56,785 nucleotides of DNA from Crocinitomicaceae bacterium (GCA_023262855.1 JALQYQ010000020.1:1-56785); one strand, 5' to 3'. Numbered from the stretch's first letter, positions 18,212 through 27,510 are shown. The notes: a model not told the origin generated them from the sequence alone. Made by a program: numbers and translations.

Positions 18212-18219
18212 CAAATTTA
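18212..18219 (-). promoter_or_regulatory. TAnnTTTG box close to the TonB-type gene start
   Basis: TAAATTTG on the minus strand matches the -7 consensus fully and lies 6 nt upstream of the ATG at 18205. No clear TTG was found at the usual distance. Confidence 0.4.
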
Positions 18220-18362
18220 CGTATGTTCTTACATGTAAAAAGTAGAATGGTTCAATCTTCGTCAACTCGAAATTAAAAAAGATGCTGGTATTGAATGTAC
18301 TTTCTCAATCAATCTCGGAACAAATTATACAAGTCTACGCGGAAATACAATTCGGAATTCGT

Positions 18363-18438
18363 GATTCGTGATTTGTGATTACCTACGGCAATCTGCAATT
18401 TGTAATTTCCAATCTGCAATCTATAATCTGCAATTCCC
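18363..18438. repeat. compound heptamer array (GATTTGT and AATCTGC words)
   Basis: 18363-18383 reads GATTCGT, GATTTGT, GATTACC. 18390-18438 holds seven 7-mers in register: AATCTGC, AATTTGT, AATTTCC, AATCTGC, AATCTAT, AATCTGC, AATTCCC. It ends 1 bp before the stop codon of the 1147-residue gene. Apart from this array and the promoter box, nothing was found in 18206-18439. Confidence 0.75.
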
Positions 18439-18439
18439 C

Positions 18440-21400
18440 CTAAAAAAACGCCCTCACCTCCATCCCACCACTATGAATCATGCGGGTTGCAACCGATTTA
18501 CGTCCATTGTACTGGATTGAGATTTGTAAATTTTTCGAAACACTGCGCTGATAACCCAAAGTCCACGTGTAATTCACTCCTGGCTTTAACGCTTCCAACA
18601 TTTCAAAACCAAGCGCCGAATTTTGATTGCCATCGTACTTGATGTTCACCATTTTCAATCCTCCTTGTAAACTTCCTTTCTCAGCTTGATTGTACTTAAA
18701 CGTTGATCCAATTTCAGAAAGAAAAGCACTTTCTCCGCCATATTGAATTGAATTTTGTTTTTCAGAATAGCGTCCATCCAAGGTAATACGAAAAGTCGTT
18801 GTTGGCTGATAAATCAAACTTGGCTGCACAAAGAAATAGCTCAATGAGTAATTCCTTCCTGATGTATAATCAGCTTCCGAATCTTTCGTTCCGATTTGAC
18901 CTTTTGCCTCAATTGAAAAAACACGTTTGATGTTCCAACGGAAGGAAAGCTCGTGATAACGGTTGGATTTCGAATCGAATCCAGTGGCCAACAATGTTTT
19001 TGCGCTCAAATCTTGGAAGGAATATTCTGCACCAAAAACACTCGATGTTCGGTTGAAGAAAAGTGTATTTCTCAAATTCGAATTCGTGGAAATCAAATTC
19101 GTGTCGCGAATGGCTGTTGAAAATGGATTGAATGAATTCACACCGTTGAACAAATTCGTTTTACGGTTAATACGCACACGTGCTTGATCTGAGAAACGTG
19201 ATAAAAACTTCTTTACTCCTTTTTTCGAAGCCCAAATACGTTCTGGTCGCCAATAAATTGATTGATTGAACTCGTTTGAGTAAGTTTTAATGTACTCGTT
19301 GCTTGGCGTAAACACACGAATGTAACTTGCTTGATCAATGAACTGTGCTATTTCAAACTCATTCAAATCTTTGATGCCATCCGCATTGTAATCAATCCAC
19401 GTATAAACACCTTGCCCATCGTTCACTTTGATGTATTGAAATTCACGTTTCAATTCCAATCCCGAACCAACTTCATAGAAATTGTTCCAAGTAAAGGCAT
19501 TTTTAAACAAGCGCAACTCATAATCGATGCGACCCAACAAGGAATTTTCAGGTGTTTGATTCAACAATGCTGAATTCATTACTTTCAATTCGCGGTAACT
19601 TGTGACAACATTCAACGATTGATTTCTCATCTCCGTTAACTTAATTTCACCCCCAGCAGTTCGTGCTTTGGCAACAGGTGTCAAATTCAAACTATCCGAA
19701 CGTTGATCGTAGCGTTCACGGTAAAAAATCCTGTAATTGTTCTTGATCGAATCGCCATTTGCCAGGTAGAATTGGTAATCGTAGAATTGATAACTGTTGG
19801 TTTCCAAGGCCATCGTTCCACCTGTAAATCGGTTCAACTCATGATCATCAATGAATCCAATTTTCAACCATTTCAAATCTTGCGATAGTTCAGCTCGGTG
19901 ACGAATGTATTCATTTTTCTGCGTTGCTTCACTCGACAAATAACTTCCATCCCAACGTGCAAAAAATCCCTTTTGTTTCCAAGTTCCATTACTTGCTGAA
20001 CGAATCCCTTGGTAATCACTTCCGATCAAAAAGTGCTGTCCTTCAAGCACCAAATTTCCATAGTTTTTGTTTTTGAAATTGGCCCCAACAGAACTCGCTA
20101 ATTGATTTCCCACATATCCTTTGTTGCGTGTGTTCCAATCGCGATCAAACTCCACCGAACGGTATTGTTCTATCGGCACAAAATTCTTATCCAAGGCTTC
20201 AAATTGCACTTTCGTTTCCAATTCCCATTGCGGAATAGAATCTTTTGAAAGTGGGATTGTTCCCACCAATTTCGTTCGATTGGAATAACCGTGATCATCC
20301 GAAGAATTATAGGGCGAAAAAGTATTGACGTCATTGGTTGTATAAGCCATTTCCGTTTCTAGCACCAAGTTCTTTCGCAAACGGTACGCAATTCCAGAAG
20401 AAAATAGTTGTTTTTGTTTCGGCGTAATTAAAACACGTGATGGAATGTAATCGCCTTGAGAAACGCCACCAACCGGTTCCACCCATTTATAGACCTTTCC
20501 AAGTGCATTGAAATTGCTGAACACATAATCCCCTTTTCCAGCACCAACGAAGGTGAATGTTGCCTTGTAAACCGCAGAATCAGGATGTACGGAATACACT
20601 AAAACCGAATCATAGCCCAGTGAATCAATCATTTTGTACAAGACCTGATTATCAAAATAACCAATTGAATCGATGCTGTTGACTTGTGCCAAGGACAAGG
20701 TATCGCCAATCGCTGCCAAACGTTGTTTTTGCGCAAAACTCAAATCTTGTTGAATCGTTTGATTCTTCGCGTCTTGTTCCGAATAGGCATTGATCCAAAA
20801 GTCCATCTTTTTCGAAGAATAGGTGGTAGACATTTGCATCAAGGAACGTGCATAATTCTGGTCGGAATATTGAAATTCAATCACAATGCGCGAATCTTTG
20901 GTGATTAAATTCCGTGAGGTAAATACTACTTCCGCAGAATTGTAATTAATGACGTAATCAAATTCTTGTCCGCGTTCCAACAATTTCCCGTCGATGTACA
21001 CGCGCTCCGTTCCAGAAAGAATGATGATAAACGGCTCATTTTCGTTTCCTTTCAAGCGATACGGACCTTGGTTTCCTTCCACTCCTTGGATGATTTGACG
21101 TGCAAATTTTCCCTTCGACAAGGCGCCACTCACTTGCGTTTTCCATACATGCGCTGTATCTGTGGTCCACTGATAATCTACGGTTAATCCTTGCGCACGT
21201 TTTTTATAGGTCAAAAAATAGCCTTTGGGTTTTGTGAGCCAAAAATCTCCCGCAATGATCTTCAATCGCTCGTTGTAGATTTGAATGAACACCTGATCAA
21301 ATTCCTGCAATTTATTCGTATTTCCATCTGGCTGAATGGGCAAATTATCATCAGAAACAGAGGCAAGGATTTTCAGATTCGGCGCAATATCCCCCGAAAG

Positions 21401-21883
21401 TTCAAGGTTCAAAGTTGAGTTGACACCCAAATCTTGGTTATTTCCAAAGGTCACACCGCGTGAAATACTTCCCGATTTTGAAATGCTGGAGCCGCCAAAC
21501 ACGTCGTTCACATCGTAGGTTGTCGTTTGAAGAAATTTATCCCGATCTCCTTTCTCTTTCGTGTAAATGGAATTGGTATCACGGGAACCGTACACTTGAC
21601 TCAAATTCATGGGTAAAACACGGTACGACACGCGAATGGTATCAACATGTTGGTGTAAAATCAGCTCACCACTGGCATGATTTAAGGTATAATTCTCGAA
21701 TGGAATCGCTTGCTGTCCAGCGAACAATTGAAAGGAATTCGGATAGATACTCAAGGTATCCAATTGCAAGGTATCACTCGAAACAGCGATTGTTTTTACG
21801 CGCAGGGAACTCGTTTGCGCTTGGCTCACATGGACCAAGAACAAGCAACAAAAAAATAGAATTATGCGCTTTCCAACTGACAT
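18440..21883 (-). CDS. large predicted outer-membrane beta-barrel protein
   Basis: This 1147-residue protein has a signal peptide (residues 1-22, ending HVSQA). The remainder alternates aromatic and polar residues in beta-strand patterns and ends in F (MEVRAFF), typical of outer-membrane barrels. A stretch around residues 130-215 (SGSISRGVTFGNNQDLGVN, then L-E-L-S-G and S-V-S-D-D-N-L-P-I-Q-P-D-G-N-T) resembles wording I associate with the SprA family of T9SS translocons. However, this protein is only about half the length of SprA, so the link is tentative. It also contains an EF-hand-like segment (DYNADGIKDLNEFEI). It is monocistronic and divergent from the sensor kinase. Confidence 0.6.
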   Translation of the reverse strand: MSVGKRIILFFCCLFLVHVSQAQTSSLRVKTIAVSSDTLQLDTLSIYPNSFQLFAGQQAIPFENYTLNHASGELILHQHVDTIRVSYRVLPMNLSQVYGSRDTNSIYTKEKGDRDKFLQTTTYDVNDVFGGSSISKSGSISRGVTFGNNQDLGVNSTLNLELSGDIAPNLKILASVSDDNLPIQPDGNTNKLQEFDQVFIQIYNERLKIIAGDFWLTKPKGYFLTYKKRAQGLTVDYQWTTDTAHVWKTQVSGALSKGKFARQIIQGVEGNQGPYRLKGNENEPFIIILSGTERVYIDGKLLERGQEFDYVINYNSAEVVFTSRNLITKDSRIVIEFQYSDQNYARSLMQMSTTYSSKKMDFWINAYSEQDAKNQTIQQDLSFAQKQRLAAIGDTLSLAQVNSIDSIGYFDNQVLYKMIDSLGYDSVLVYSVHPDSAVYKATFTFVGAGKGDYVFSNFNALGKVYKWVEPVGGVSQGDYIPSRVLITPKQKQLFSSGIAYRLRKNLVLETEMAYTTNDVNTFSPYNSSDDHGYSNRTKLVGTIPLSKDSIPQWELETKVQFEALDKNFVPIEQYRSVEFDRDWNTRNKGYVGNQLASSVGANFKNKNYGNLVLEGQHFLIGSDYQGIRSASNGTWKQKGFFARWDGSYLSSEATQKNEYIRHRAELSQDLKWLKIGFIDDHELNRFTGGTMALETNSYQFYDYQFYLANGDSIKNNYRIFYRERYDQRSDSLNLTPVAKARTAGGEIKLTEMRNQSLNVVTSYRELKVMNSALLNQTPENSLLGRIDYELRLFKNAFTWNNFYEVGSGLELKREFQYIKVNDGQGVYTWIDYNADGIKDLNEFEIAQFIDQASYIRVFTPSNEYIKTYSNEFNQSIYWRPERIWASKKGVKKFLSRFSDQARVRINRKTNLFNGVNSFNPFSTAIRDTNLISTNSNLRNTLFFNRTSSVFGAEYSFQDLSAKTLLATGFDSKSNRYHELSFRWNIKRVFSIEAKGQIGTKDSEADYTSGRNYSLSYFFVQPSLIYQPTTTFRITLDGRYSEKQNSIQYGGESAFLSEIGSTFKYNQAEKGSLQGGLKMVNIKYDGNQNSALGFEMLEALKPGVNYTWTLGYQRSVSKNLQISIQYNGRKSVATRMIHSGGMEVRAFF

Positions 21884-22140
21884 TCGTACGAATGTACAAC
21901 GTTGAATTTAGAAAAATCGTGTTTGGTGGATAAAATTGTGCGAAGAGGAACTTCGCGAAGAGGAGAAATTTAGTCTTTTCGGCGATTAGAGTTTTAGTGT
22001 TTTTTGAACATCCCTCCACCTAATCAAACCAATCACAAAAATCACAGTTCAGACAGTTTCCCTACATCTCTGCTGTTAAAAAACGTTAAGCCTCGGCCGT
22101 AGTAAGCCAGCGAATCTTATTTTCGCTAAAAACTAAGTTC
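21884..22140. other. divergent intergenic region
   Basis: These 257 bp separate the outer-membrane protein (minus) from the histidine kinase (plus). The word GCGAAGAGGA occurs twice close together near 21940-21966, and a weak 6-bp inverted repeat AGCGAA/TTCGCT lies at 22109-22127. No clear promoter was identified. Confidence 0.4.
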
Positions 22141-23760
22141 GTGCGGAAAATACGTGTCAATTTCATTTTTGCCCTAGTAGTCGTTGCTTTGATTGCTGTT
22201 TTGGTCATTCAGGCCTTTCAAACAGTGCAATTGTATGACCGTAAACACGCAGAATTTGAGATGAATTTATCGACTTCCTTGGAGCGGATTGCCATTCGAC
22301 ACGAGAAAGCGGAAGATATTCGTCGTTACATGCACATTGTTAATCGCGATTTTAGCGGACAATACAAAGATGTGTTGAAGGAAGAATTCAAACACCTGGT
22401 TTCTGCCAAAGAATCCATTTCCATTCAAGATACTACGCTGTTCGAAAACGGTGAAATTCAAAATTACCTCATCATTAAAGGGAAATCGTTTGATTCCTTA
22501 ACTGGATTAACGACCGAACAAAAGGTCTTGGCGCGCGATGTTCGTCAATTGCGTGATTTATTCGACAAACAAAAGAAACAGATTCCACACAACGATTCGA
22601 TTAAATTGGCCATTCAATTGGATCAGCGTGTGCTTCAACAAATCTTTAAAAAGGCAAAATTTGTCAACGACATGATGGTGGAAGCGTTCCGTAACAATGT
22701 GTACGAAGATCCTTCAAAACGTGTTGACGCTGTCTTCTTAGACTCAGTCATTCGCACAGAAATTGCAAACGATAATTTGCCAAAAACCTATCGCTTCATG
22801 GTTGCCAACGAATATGGTATTCCAATTCAATTCGACAATGCGCCGAGCAATTACGATACTAAATTGGATACCTTGCTAACAGGAAAATCAGTTCTTTTCC
22901 CGAGCAATATTCTCGATGAAGATTTGTACTTACACATCTACTTCCCGAAAAAAGGAATTTTTCTGTTCAAAGAAATGTGGGGACCTTTTTCCATCAGTTT
23001 GACCTTGATGATTTTAATTGTCGTGGCCTTGATGTTCATGTTTAGAACCATTTTAACGCAAGAGAAGTTGTCTGAAATTAAAAACGACTTCATTTCGAAC
23101 ATGACGCATGAATTCAAGACTCCTATATCCACGATTTCACTTGCCTGCGAAGCTTTGAGCGACAAAGACATGATGCAACAAAACACGACAGATATTGCGC
23201 CTTTCGTTAAAATGATCAACGACGAAAACAAGCGCTTGAGTTTGTTGGTGGAACGCATTCTTCAAAGTGCTGTGATGGAACGCGGAGAAGTGAAATTGCG
23301 CGAAGAACAAGTGGTTTTGAACGAAATCATTCATGAAGTAACGAACCATGCACAATTCAGAATTCAAAACAGTGGAGGAACCATTAAATTGAACATTCCG
23401 AGTGAGTCGGTCATCGTTCAAACAGATAAAATGCACATGACCAACATCATCACGAACTTGGTCGATAATGCAATTAAATACAGTTCCGAAGCGCCGGATA
23501 TAGAAATTTCTTTACGCAGAGAAAATAAGAAGTTACTATTGAGCGTTAAAGACCATGGAATTGGTATAAAAAAGGAACATTTGAACAAAGTGTTCGACAA
23601 ATTGTATCGCGTACCGACAGGAAATGTTCACAATGTGAAAGGTTTCGGTTTGGGACTCAGCTATGTGAAAGCAATTGCTGAATTGCATGACTGGAATGTT
23701 GTTGTGCGCAGCAAATATGGAGAAGGATCAGAATTTACCCTAGTAATGAGAGAACTATGA
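22141..23760 (+). CDS. sensor histidine kinase
   Basis: This 539-residue membrane kinase uses a GTG start, which is needed to include the first membrane helix (residues about 7-26). A periplasmic sensor region runs to about residue 278, followed by a second helix (ISLTLMILIVVALMFMF, about 281-299). The HisKA H-box is FISNMTHEFKTPISTI with phospho-acceptor His323. The ATPase domain shows the N-box (NIITNLVDNAIKYS), DHGIGI and GFGLGLSYVKA. There is no HAMP domain. It overlaps the response regulator by 4 bp (ATGA), a tight two-component operon. The signal sensed is unknown. Confidence 0.93.
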   Translation: MRKIRVNFIFALVVVALIAVLVIQAFQTVQLYDRKHAEFEMNLSTSLERIAIRHEKAEDIRRYMHIVNRDFSGQYKDVLKEEFKHLVSAKESISIQDTTLFENGEIQNYLIIKGKSFDSLTGLTTEQKVLARDVRQLRDLFDKQKKQIPHNDSIKLAIQLDQRVLQQIFKKAKFVNDMMVEAFRNNVYEDPSKRVDAVFLDSVIRTEIANDNLPKTYRFMVANEYGIPIQFDNAPSNYDTKLDTLLTGKSVLFPSNILDEDLYLHIYFPKKGIFLFKEMWGPFSISLTLMILIVVALMFMFRTILTQEKLSEIKNDFISNMTHEFKTPISTISLACEALSDKDMMQQNTTDIAPFVKMINDENKRLSLLVERILQSAVMERGEVKLREEQVVLNEIIHEVTNHAQFRIQNSGGTIKLNIPSESVIVQTDKMHMTNIITNLVDNAIKYSSEAPDIEISLRRENKKLLLSVKDHGIGIKKEHLNKVFDKLYRVPTGNVHNVKGFGLGLSYVKAIAELHDWNVVVRSKYGEGSEFTLVMREL

Positions 23761-24446
23761 GCAAAAAACTAAACTTACTTTTAGCAGAAGACGATGAGAA
23801 TCTTGGGCAATTGTTACACACGTTTCTTAAGACAAAAGGATATGACGCAGATTTAGCGCGTAATGGAAAAGCCGCATTTGAAAAATTCACGAATGGGAAA
23901 TACGATTTTTGCATTTTCGATGTGATGATGCCAGAAATGGATGGATTTACCCTTGCGAAAGAAATTCGTGAGATCGATCGCAAAGTGCCAATTTTGTTCT
24001 TGACGGCTAAATCAATGAAAGAAGATAAGTTGGAAGGTTTTGCAATTGGTGCTGATGATTACTTGACGAAGCCATTTGCGATGGAAGAGTTGTTGGCGCG
24101 AATCACAGCTATTCTTCGCAGAACGGAAACGCCAAGTTCAGAAACAAGCGAAGAATTAAAGGTTGGAAAAATCAAATATGAACCAGAATTGCGTTTGCTT
24201 CACTTAGCCGAAGGCGTGAAAAAATTGACTACGAAAGAAAATCAATTGTTGCAATTGTTGGTGAAAAATGAAAATGAAATCTTGGATCGTCAAGCAACTT
24301 TGCGCGCCATTTGGGGTGATGACAACTATTTCAACGGTCGAAGCATGGATGTTTACATTGCGAAATTGCGCAAATTATTAAAAGAAGACGAAGCGATTGA
24401 AATCATGAACGTTCACGGAAAAGGGTTTAAACTCATTGTGAAATGA
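23757..24446 (+). CDS. OmpR-family response regulator
   Basis: This is a 229-residue protein. The receiver domain (residues 5-120) has the acidic pair D12/D13, phospho-acceptor Asp55 (in F-D-V-M-M-P-E-M-D-G), T83 and K105 (L-T-K-P-F). The C-terminal winged helix of the OmpR type is at about 133-229 (LTTKENQLLQLLV, then R-S-M-D-V-Y-I-A-K-L-R-K and H-G-K-G-F-K-L). It starts inside the kinase gene and is certainly its partner. A heptamer repeat array begins inside its TGA stop codon. Confidence 0.95.
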   Translation: MSKKLNLLLAEDDENLGQLLHTFLKTKGYDADLARNGKAAFEKFTNGKYDFCIFDVMMPEMDGFTLAKEIREIDRKVPILFLTAKSMKEDKLEGFAIGADDYLTKPFAMEELLARITAILRRTETPSSETSEELKVGKIKYEPELRLLHLAEGVKKLTTKENQLLQLLVKNENEILDRQATLRAIWGDDNYFNGRSMDVYIAKLRKLLKEDEAIEIMNVHGKGFKLIVK

Positions 24447-24486
24447 TTTATGATTCGTGATTTGTAATTTGTGATTTGTGATTTAT
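24445..24486 (+). repeat. heptamer array, GATTTGT family
   Basis: Six uninterrupted 7-mers are present: GATTTAT, GATTCGT, GATTTGT, AATTTGT, GATTTGT, GATTTAT. The first unit shares its GA with the TGA stop codon of the response regulator gene. A matching array in the opposite orientation lies at 25086-25134. Confidence 0.85.
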
Positions 24487-24503
24487 AGAAATTTAAATTT
24501 TGT

Positions 24504-24530
24504 AGGGGTGCGATTGATCGTGCCCCTTTG
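24504..24530 (+). terminator. GC-rich hairpin after the two-component operon
   Basis: AGGGG/CCCCT and CGAT/ATCG pair, joined by two G-U wobbles, around a TG loop (24504-24527), followed by TTTG. It may serve as a terminator. The form AGGGG...CGAT-TG-ATCG...CCCCT also resembles dispersed palindromes seen in many bacterial genomes. Confidence 0.55.
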
Positions 24531-24597
24531 TGTTTTATAGACCAAATTATTCCAACTTATTTTAACTTTACAACTTTCATCTTTTATTGAATATCAA

Positions 24598-25092
24598 ATG
24601 CTTTATTCTGCTCGTTATACCATTCAATTAAAACAACCTATCGAGGTGGTTCATGAATTGCTGAGCGAAAAGATTATTGGTTCCTTTGAGTATGAGACGA
24701 ACAATTTATTTAAAGAGAAAGATGCTTATTTTGGAGAACGCTCTTTTAATGAATTTACAATTGCACGGGTAAAGCGTAGAATGATTTTACCAGATGCCTT
24801 TCTTCAACTTGACTTAGTTTCTGAGCATGAAACGAACGTTGATATTACAATTCGTTTTTCTATTCTCTGGAAAATGTTATTGATCCTATTGCATTTAGGG
24901 TTGATTCTTATACCGCTTTTTGCAACACATTTCCGATTCTTTCATTCAACAGTTGAACCTACAATTTTTCTAAGAATTCTATCGGTTCTATTAACATTAT
25001 TACTTGTTCATACTTTGCTTTACTTCTCCTTTTTAAGTCAAAAAAATAAATTTAAAGCACTCTTCGAATCAATCTTCAATACTAAATCATAA
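24598..25092 (+). CDS. unrecognised small membrane protein
   Basis: This 164-residue protein is not recognised. Residues 1-93 are soluble and may form a compact alpha/beta domain. Residues about 95-115 (MLLILLHLGLILIPLFA) and 128-150 (LRILSVLLTLLLVHTLLYFSFL) are two hydrophobic helices, with a basic C-terminal tail. The soluble part should face the cytoplasm. The gene lies alone between a two-component operon and a polysaccharide block, with GATTTGT-family heptamer arrays in opposite orientation on its two sides. The right-hand array includes its own stop codon. Confidence 0.6.
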   Translation: MLYSARYTIQLKQPIEVVHELLSEKIIGSFEYETNNLFKEKDAYFGERSFNEFTIARVKRRMILPDAFLQLDLVSEHETNVDITIRFSILWKMLLILLHLGLILIPLFATHFRFFHSTVEPTIFLRILSVLLTLLLVHTLLYFSFLSQKNKFKALFESIFNTKS

Positions 25093-25134
25093 ATCCTGAA
25101 TCACGAATCATAAATCACGAATCATAAATCCTTA
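25086..25134 (-). repeat. heptamer array, reverse orientation GATTTGT family
   Basis: Seven 7-mers are present on the plus strand: ATCATAA, ATCCTGA, ATCACGA, ATCATAA, ATCACGA, ATCATAA, ATCCTTA. These are reverse complements of GATTTAT/GATTCGT words. The TAA stop codon of the 164-residue gene is inside the first unit. Confidence 0.85.
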
Positions 25135-25176
25135 AAAGTCCCCAACTTTTTCTAACTTAGCGGCGTTTTAGAAGAA

Positions 25177-25926
25177 GTGAAGAATTCGGTTAAATACATA
25201 TTGCAAAAATTGATGGGTTTTCGAACGTACTTATACGTGTTCGCAATCTTCAAAATCAAAACCCTGCGCTCGGATTCTAAAGAAAAAGATTTCTTTCACT
25301 TTCTATCCTTGTTAGAAGATGGTAAAGGTGCCGTGCTCGATGTTGGTGCAAACATTGGAATTATGACCGTTCACCTGGCGAATAAATTACCCAATTCTAC
25401 AGTTCATGCCTTCGAGCCAATTCCAGACAATTTATCGGTTTTGAAGCGTATAATCGCAAAATTCAATTTAAAAAAGATTAAAATTCACGAAGTTGCCGTT
25501 GGTGAAACAAGTGGAAATGTGCAAATGATTTTACCGCATCAAGGCAAAACGAAGATGCAAGGATTGAGTCATGTGAAGCACGAATCAATCACAGAATGGA
25601 ACGAAGGCGAAGAGTTCAATGTGCCACTAAACACCTTAGATAATTTGCTAAACGGTGAACCAATTCAAGGTATTAAAATCGATATTGAGAATTTTGAATA
25701 CTACGCTTTGAAAGGTGGGAAACGTATTTTAGAATCCAATCACCCGATTATTTACGCTGAATTGTGGGACAATGAAAACCGCAGTAATTGCATCGATTTG
25801 TTGACTTCCATGAATTACAAACCACATGTTGTCGTGAACAATGAATTAACCGTGTTTGATGAAACACAGCATAAAAATCAGAATTTCATTTTTATTGCAC
25901 CCAAAACGCTTGCTGAACAAAATTAA
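25177..25926 (+). CDS. FkbM family methyltransferase
   Basis: This 249-residue protein with a GTG start is a class I SAM-dependent methyltransferase of the FkbM type. The SAM-binding glycine motif is VLDVGANIGIMTVHLA (residues about 51-66), followed by A-F-E-P-I-P and, near residue 167, G-I-K-I-D-I-E-N-F-E-Y-Y-A-L-K-G-G, the FkbM signature. It is expected to O-methylate a sugar of a surface glycan. It lies 50 bp upstream of a flippase in a surface-polysaccharide block, which supports that role. Confidence 0.88.
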   Translation: MKNSVKYILQKLMGFRTYLYVFAIFKIKTLRSDSKEKDFFHFLSLLEDGKGAVLDVGANIGIMTVHLANKLPNSTVHAFEPIPDNLSVLKRIIAKFNLKKIKIHEVAVGETSGNVQMILPHQGKTKMQGLSHVKHESITEWNEGEEFNVPLNTLDNLLNGEPIQGIKIDIENFEYYALKGGKRILESNHPIIYAELWDNENRSNCIDLLTSMNYKPHVVVNNELTVFDETQHKNQNFIFIAPKTLAEQN

Positions 25927-25976
25927 TCAGTCATATTTGCGTTACAGCGTAAAGCGCTGAATTTTGACCAGATAAC

Positions 25977-27410
25977 ATGCAAAAGAAATTTTTCTCAAAT
26001 CTTCTTCTCATCATTTTACTGAATTTACTGGTAAAGCCTTACGCTATTTTTGCCATCGATGCAACTGTGCAGAATCGTGTTGGAGCAGAAAATTACGGAA
26101 TGTATTTCTCCTTACTCAACCTAAGTTTCCTCTTCAATATTTTAATGGATTTAGGCATCAACAATTTCACCACAAAACACGTAGCGCAGTACCCAAAAGT
26201 CATTTCGAGTTATGTCGGTAAACTCTTTAGTTTTCGACTGATCTTGTTTGCAATTTATGCCTTGGTAACCATCACCATTGGCGTTGCGATTGGACACGAT
26301 TCCGAAGAATTGTATTTACTCTTGATTCTCATTTTCAATCAATGGTTGGTGACTTTTATCGCTTATTTCAGAAGTCATTTTGGTGGATTGCACTTGTTCA
26401 AAACAGATGCGTTCATTTCCGTATTAGATCGCATTTTACTCATTTTCATTTGTGGATTCGTGCTGTTTACCAATGTAACAGGCAAGCATTTCGAAATAGA
26501 ATGGTTCATCTGGATGCAAACCGTTTGCTACCTCATTACCTTGATTACCGCGTTTATTTTGTTAACGCGAAAAATTGGAATTCCGAAATTCACCTTTCAT
26601 TGGGCCTTTTCCATCGCGATTTTGCGTAAAAGCTATCCGTATGCCTTATTGATTTTGTTGATGATGATTTACACGCGTACTGATTCTGTCATGATTGAGC
26701 GCATTCACCCGAATGGTAAATACGAAGCTGGAGTTTACGCACAAGGATTTCGATTGCTCGACGCCTTGTTCATGTTCGGTATGATCTTCGCCAATCTGCT
26801 ACTCCCGATCTTTTCGCGCATGTTTAAACAGAACAAAACGGCCATTCCGGAGATGCTTGTTTCCAGTCGAAACTTATTGGTTGGAGGTTCCATTTTGATT
26901 GCAGCCGTGTGTTTTTTCAATCCCGATTTTATACTTAGTTTAATTTACAAAAATGATGTTTCGGCGTCTTCGCAAAGCTTCCAATGGTTGATGTTATCCT
27001 TCATTGGCATGTGTTTGAGTTTAATCTATGGAACCTTACTCACAGCAAAAGGCGACATGCGTTTCTTGAATCAATTATCCATCGTTGGAATTGTCGTTAA
27101 CATTGCATTCAATGCCTTGTTGATTCCAGAATATGGTGCAGCTGGTTCTGCTTTTGCGACCTTGGTAACGCAAGGATTTACCGCGCTCATTCAACTATTC
27201 TACGCCCATTCAAAATTGGAGATTCCCTTTCATTTTACACAAACATTGCGCTTCATTGGTTTTTCAGCCTTATTGCTTGCCCTATATTTTTTCATTCCAG
27301 AAAACGAATACAATATCTATTTGCAATTGATGGCTGGTACAATCGGCTTGTTTGTGTTTAGATTGATTGATGTGAAAGAATTGAAGAAACAGTTTAGCAC
27401 AGAAATGTGA
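25977..27410 (+). CDS. polysaccharide flippase of the MOP superfamily (Wzx-like)
   Basis: This 477-residue protein has about 12-14 hydrophobic helices spread over its length and the N-terminal pattern of Wzx/MATE-like lipid-linked oligosaccharide flippases (RVGAENYGMYFSLLNLSFLFNILMDLGINNF). It is expected to flip undecaprenyl-linked glycan units across the inner membrane. Its neighbours are an FkbM methyltransferase, a Wzz-like chain-length protein and an O-antigen ligase/polymerase, so this is a Wzx/Wzy-type assembly cluster. A second MOP protein is encoded at 38302-39798. The stop codon is immediately joined by a GATTTGT word and a GC palindrome. Confidence 0.88.
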   Translation: MQKKFFSNLLLIILLNLLVKPYAIFAIDATVQNRVGAENYGMYFSLLNLSFLFNILMDLGINNFTTKHVAQYPKVISSYVGKLFSFRLILFAIYALVTITIGVAIGHDSEELYLLLILIFNQWLVTFIAYFRSHFGGLHLFKTDAFISVLDRILLIFICGFVLFTNVTGKHFEIEWFIWMQTVCYLITLITAFILLTRKIGIPKFTFHWAFSIAILRKSYPYALLILLMMIYTRTDSVMIERIHPNGKYEAGVYAQGFRLLDALFMFGMIFANLLLPIFSRMFKQNKTAIPEMLVSSRNLLVGGSILIAAVCFFNPDFILSLIYKNDVSASSQSFQWLMLSFIGMCLSLIYGTLLTAKGDMRFLNQLSIVGIVVNIAFNALLIPEYGAAGSAFATLVTQGFTALIQLFYAHSKLEIPFHFTQTLRFIGFSALLLALYFFIPENEYNIYLQLMAGTIGLFVFRLIDVKELKKQFSTEM

Positions 27411-27446
27411 TTTGTGTCCGCCGCGGCGGAGTAATTCGTAATTCTA
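27409..27446. repeat. heptamer words around a 14-bp GC palindrome
   Basis: GATTTGT (sharing GA with the TGA stop of the flippase gene) is followed by the perfect palindrome TCCGCCGCGGCGGA (27417-27430) and then AATTCGT and AATTCTA. The same TCCGC-N4-GCGGA frame lies inside the array at 37721-37777. Confidence 0.7.
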
Positions 27447-27510
27447 AACAATATTCTCTTGATTTATCAGTTAATGCTTTGGAATTTAAACAAACGCTAA
27501 CCTCCTTGAA

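Noticed and set aside
22134..22141. TAAGTTCG as the promoter box of the histidine kinase gene
   Set aside because: It overlaps the GTG start codon that is needed to keep the first membrane helix, so transcription from it would lose the start; probably chance.
24445..25134. Heptamer arrays as a CRISPR locus
   Set aside because: Units are 7 bp without spacers, degenerate, and no cas gene is present.
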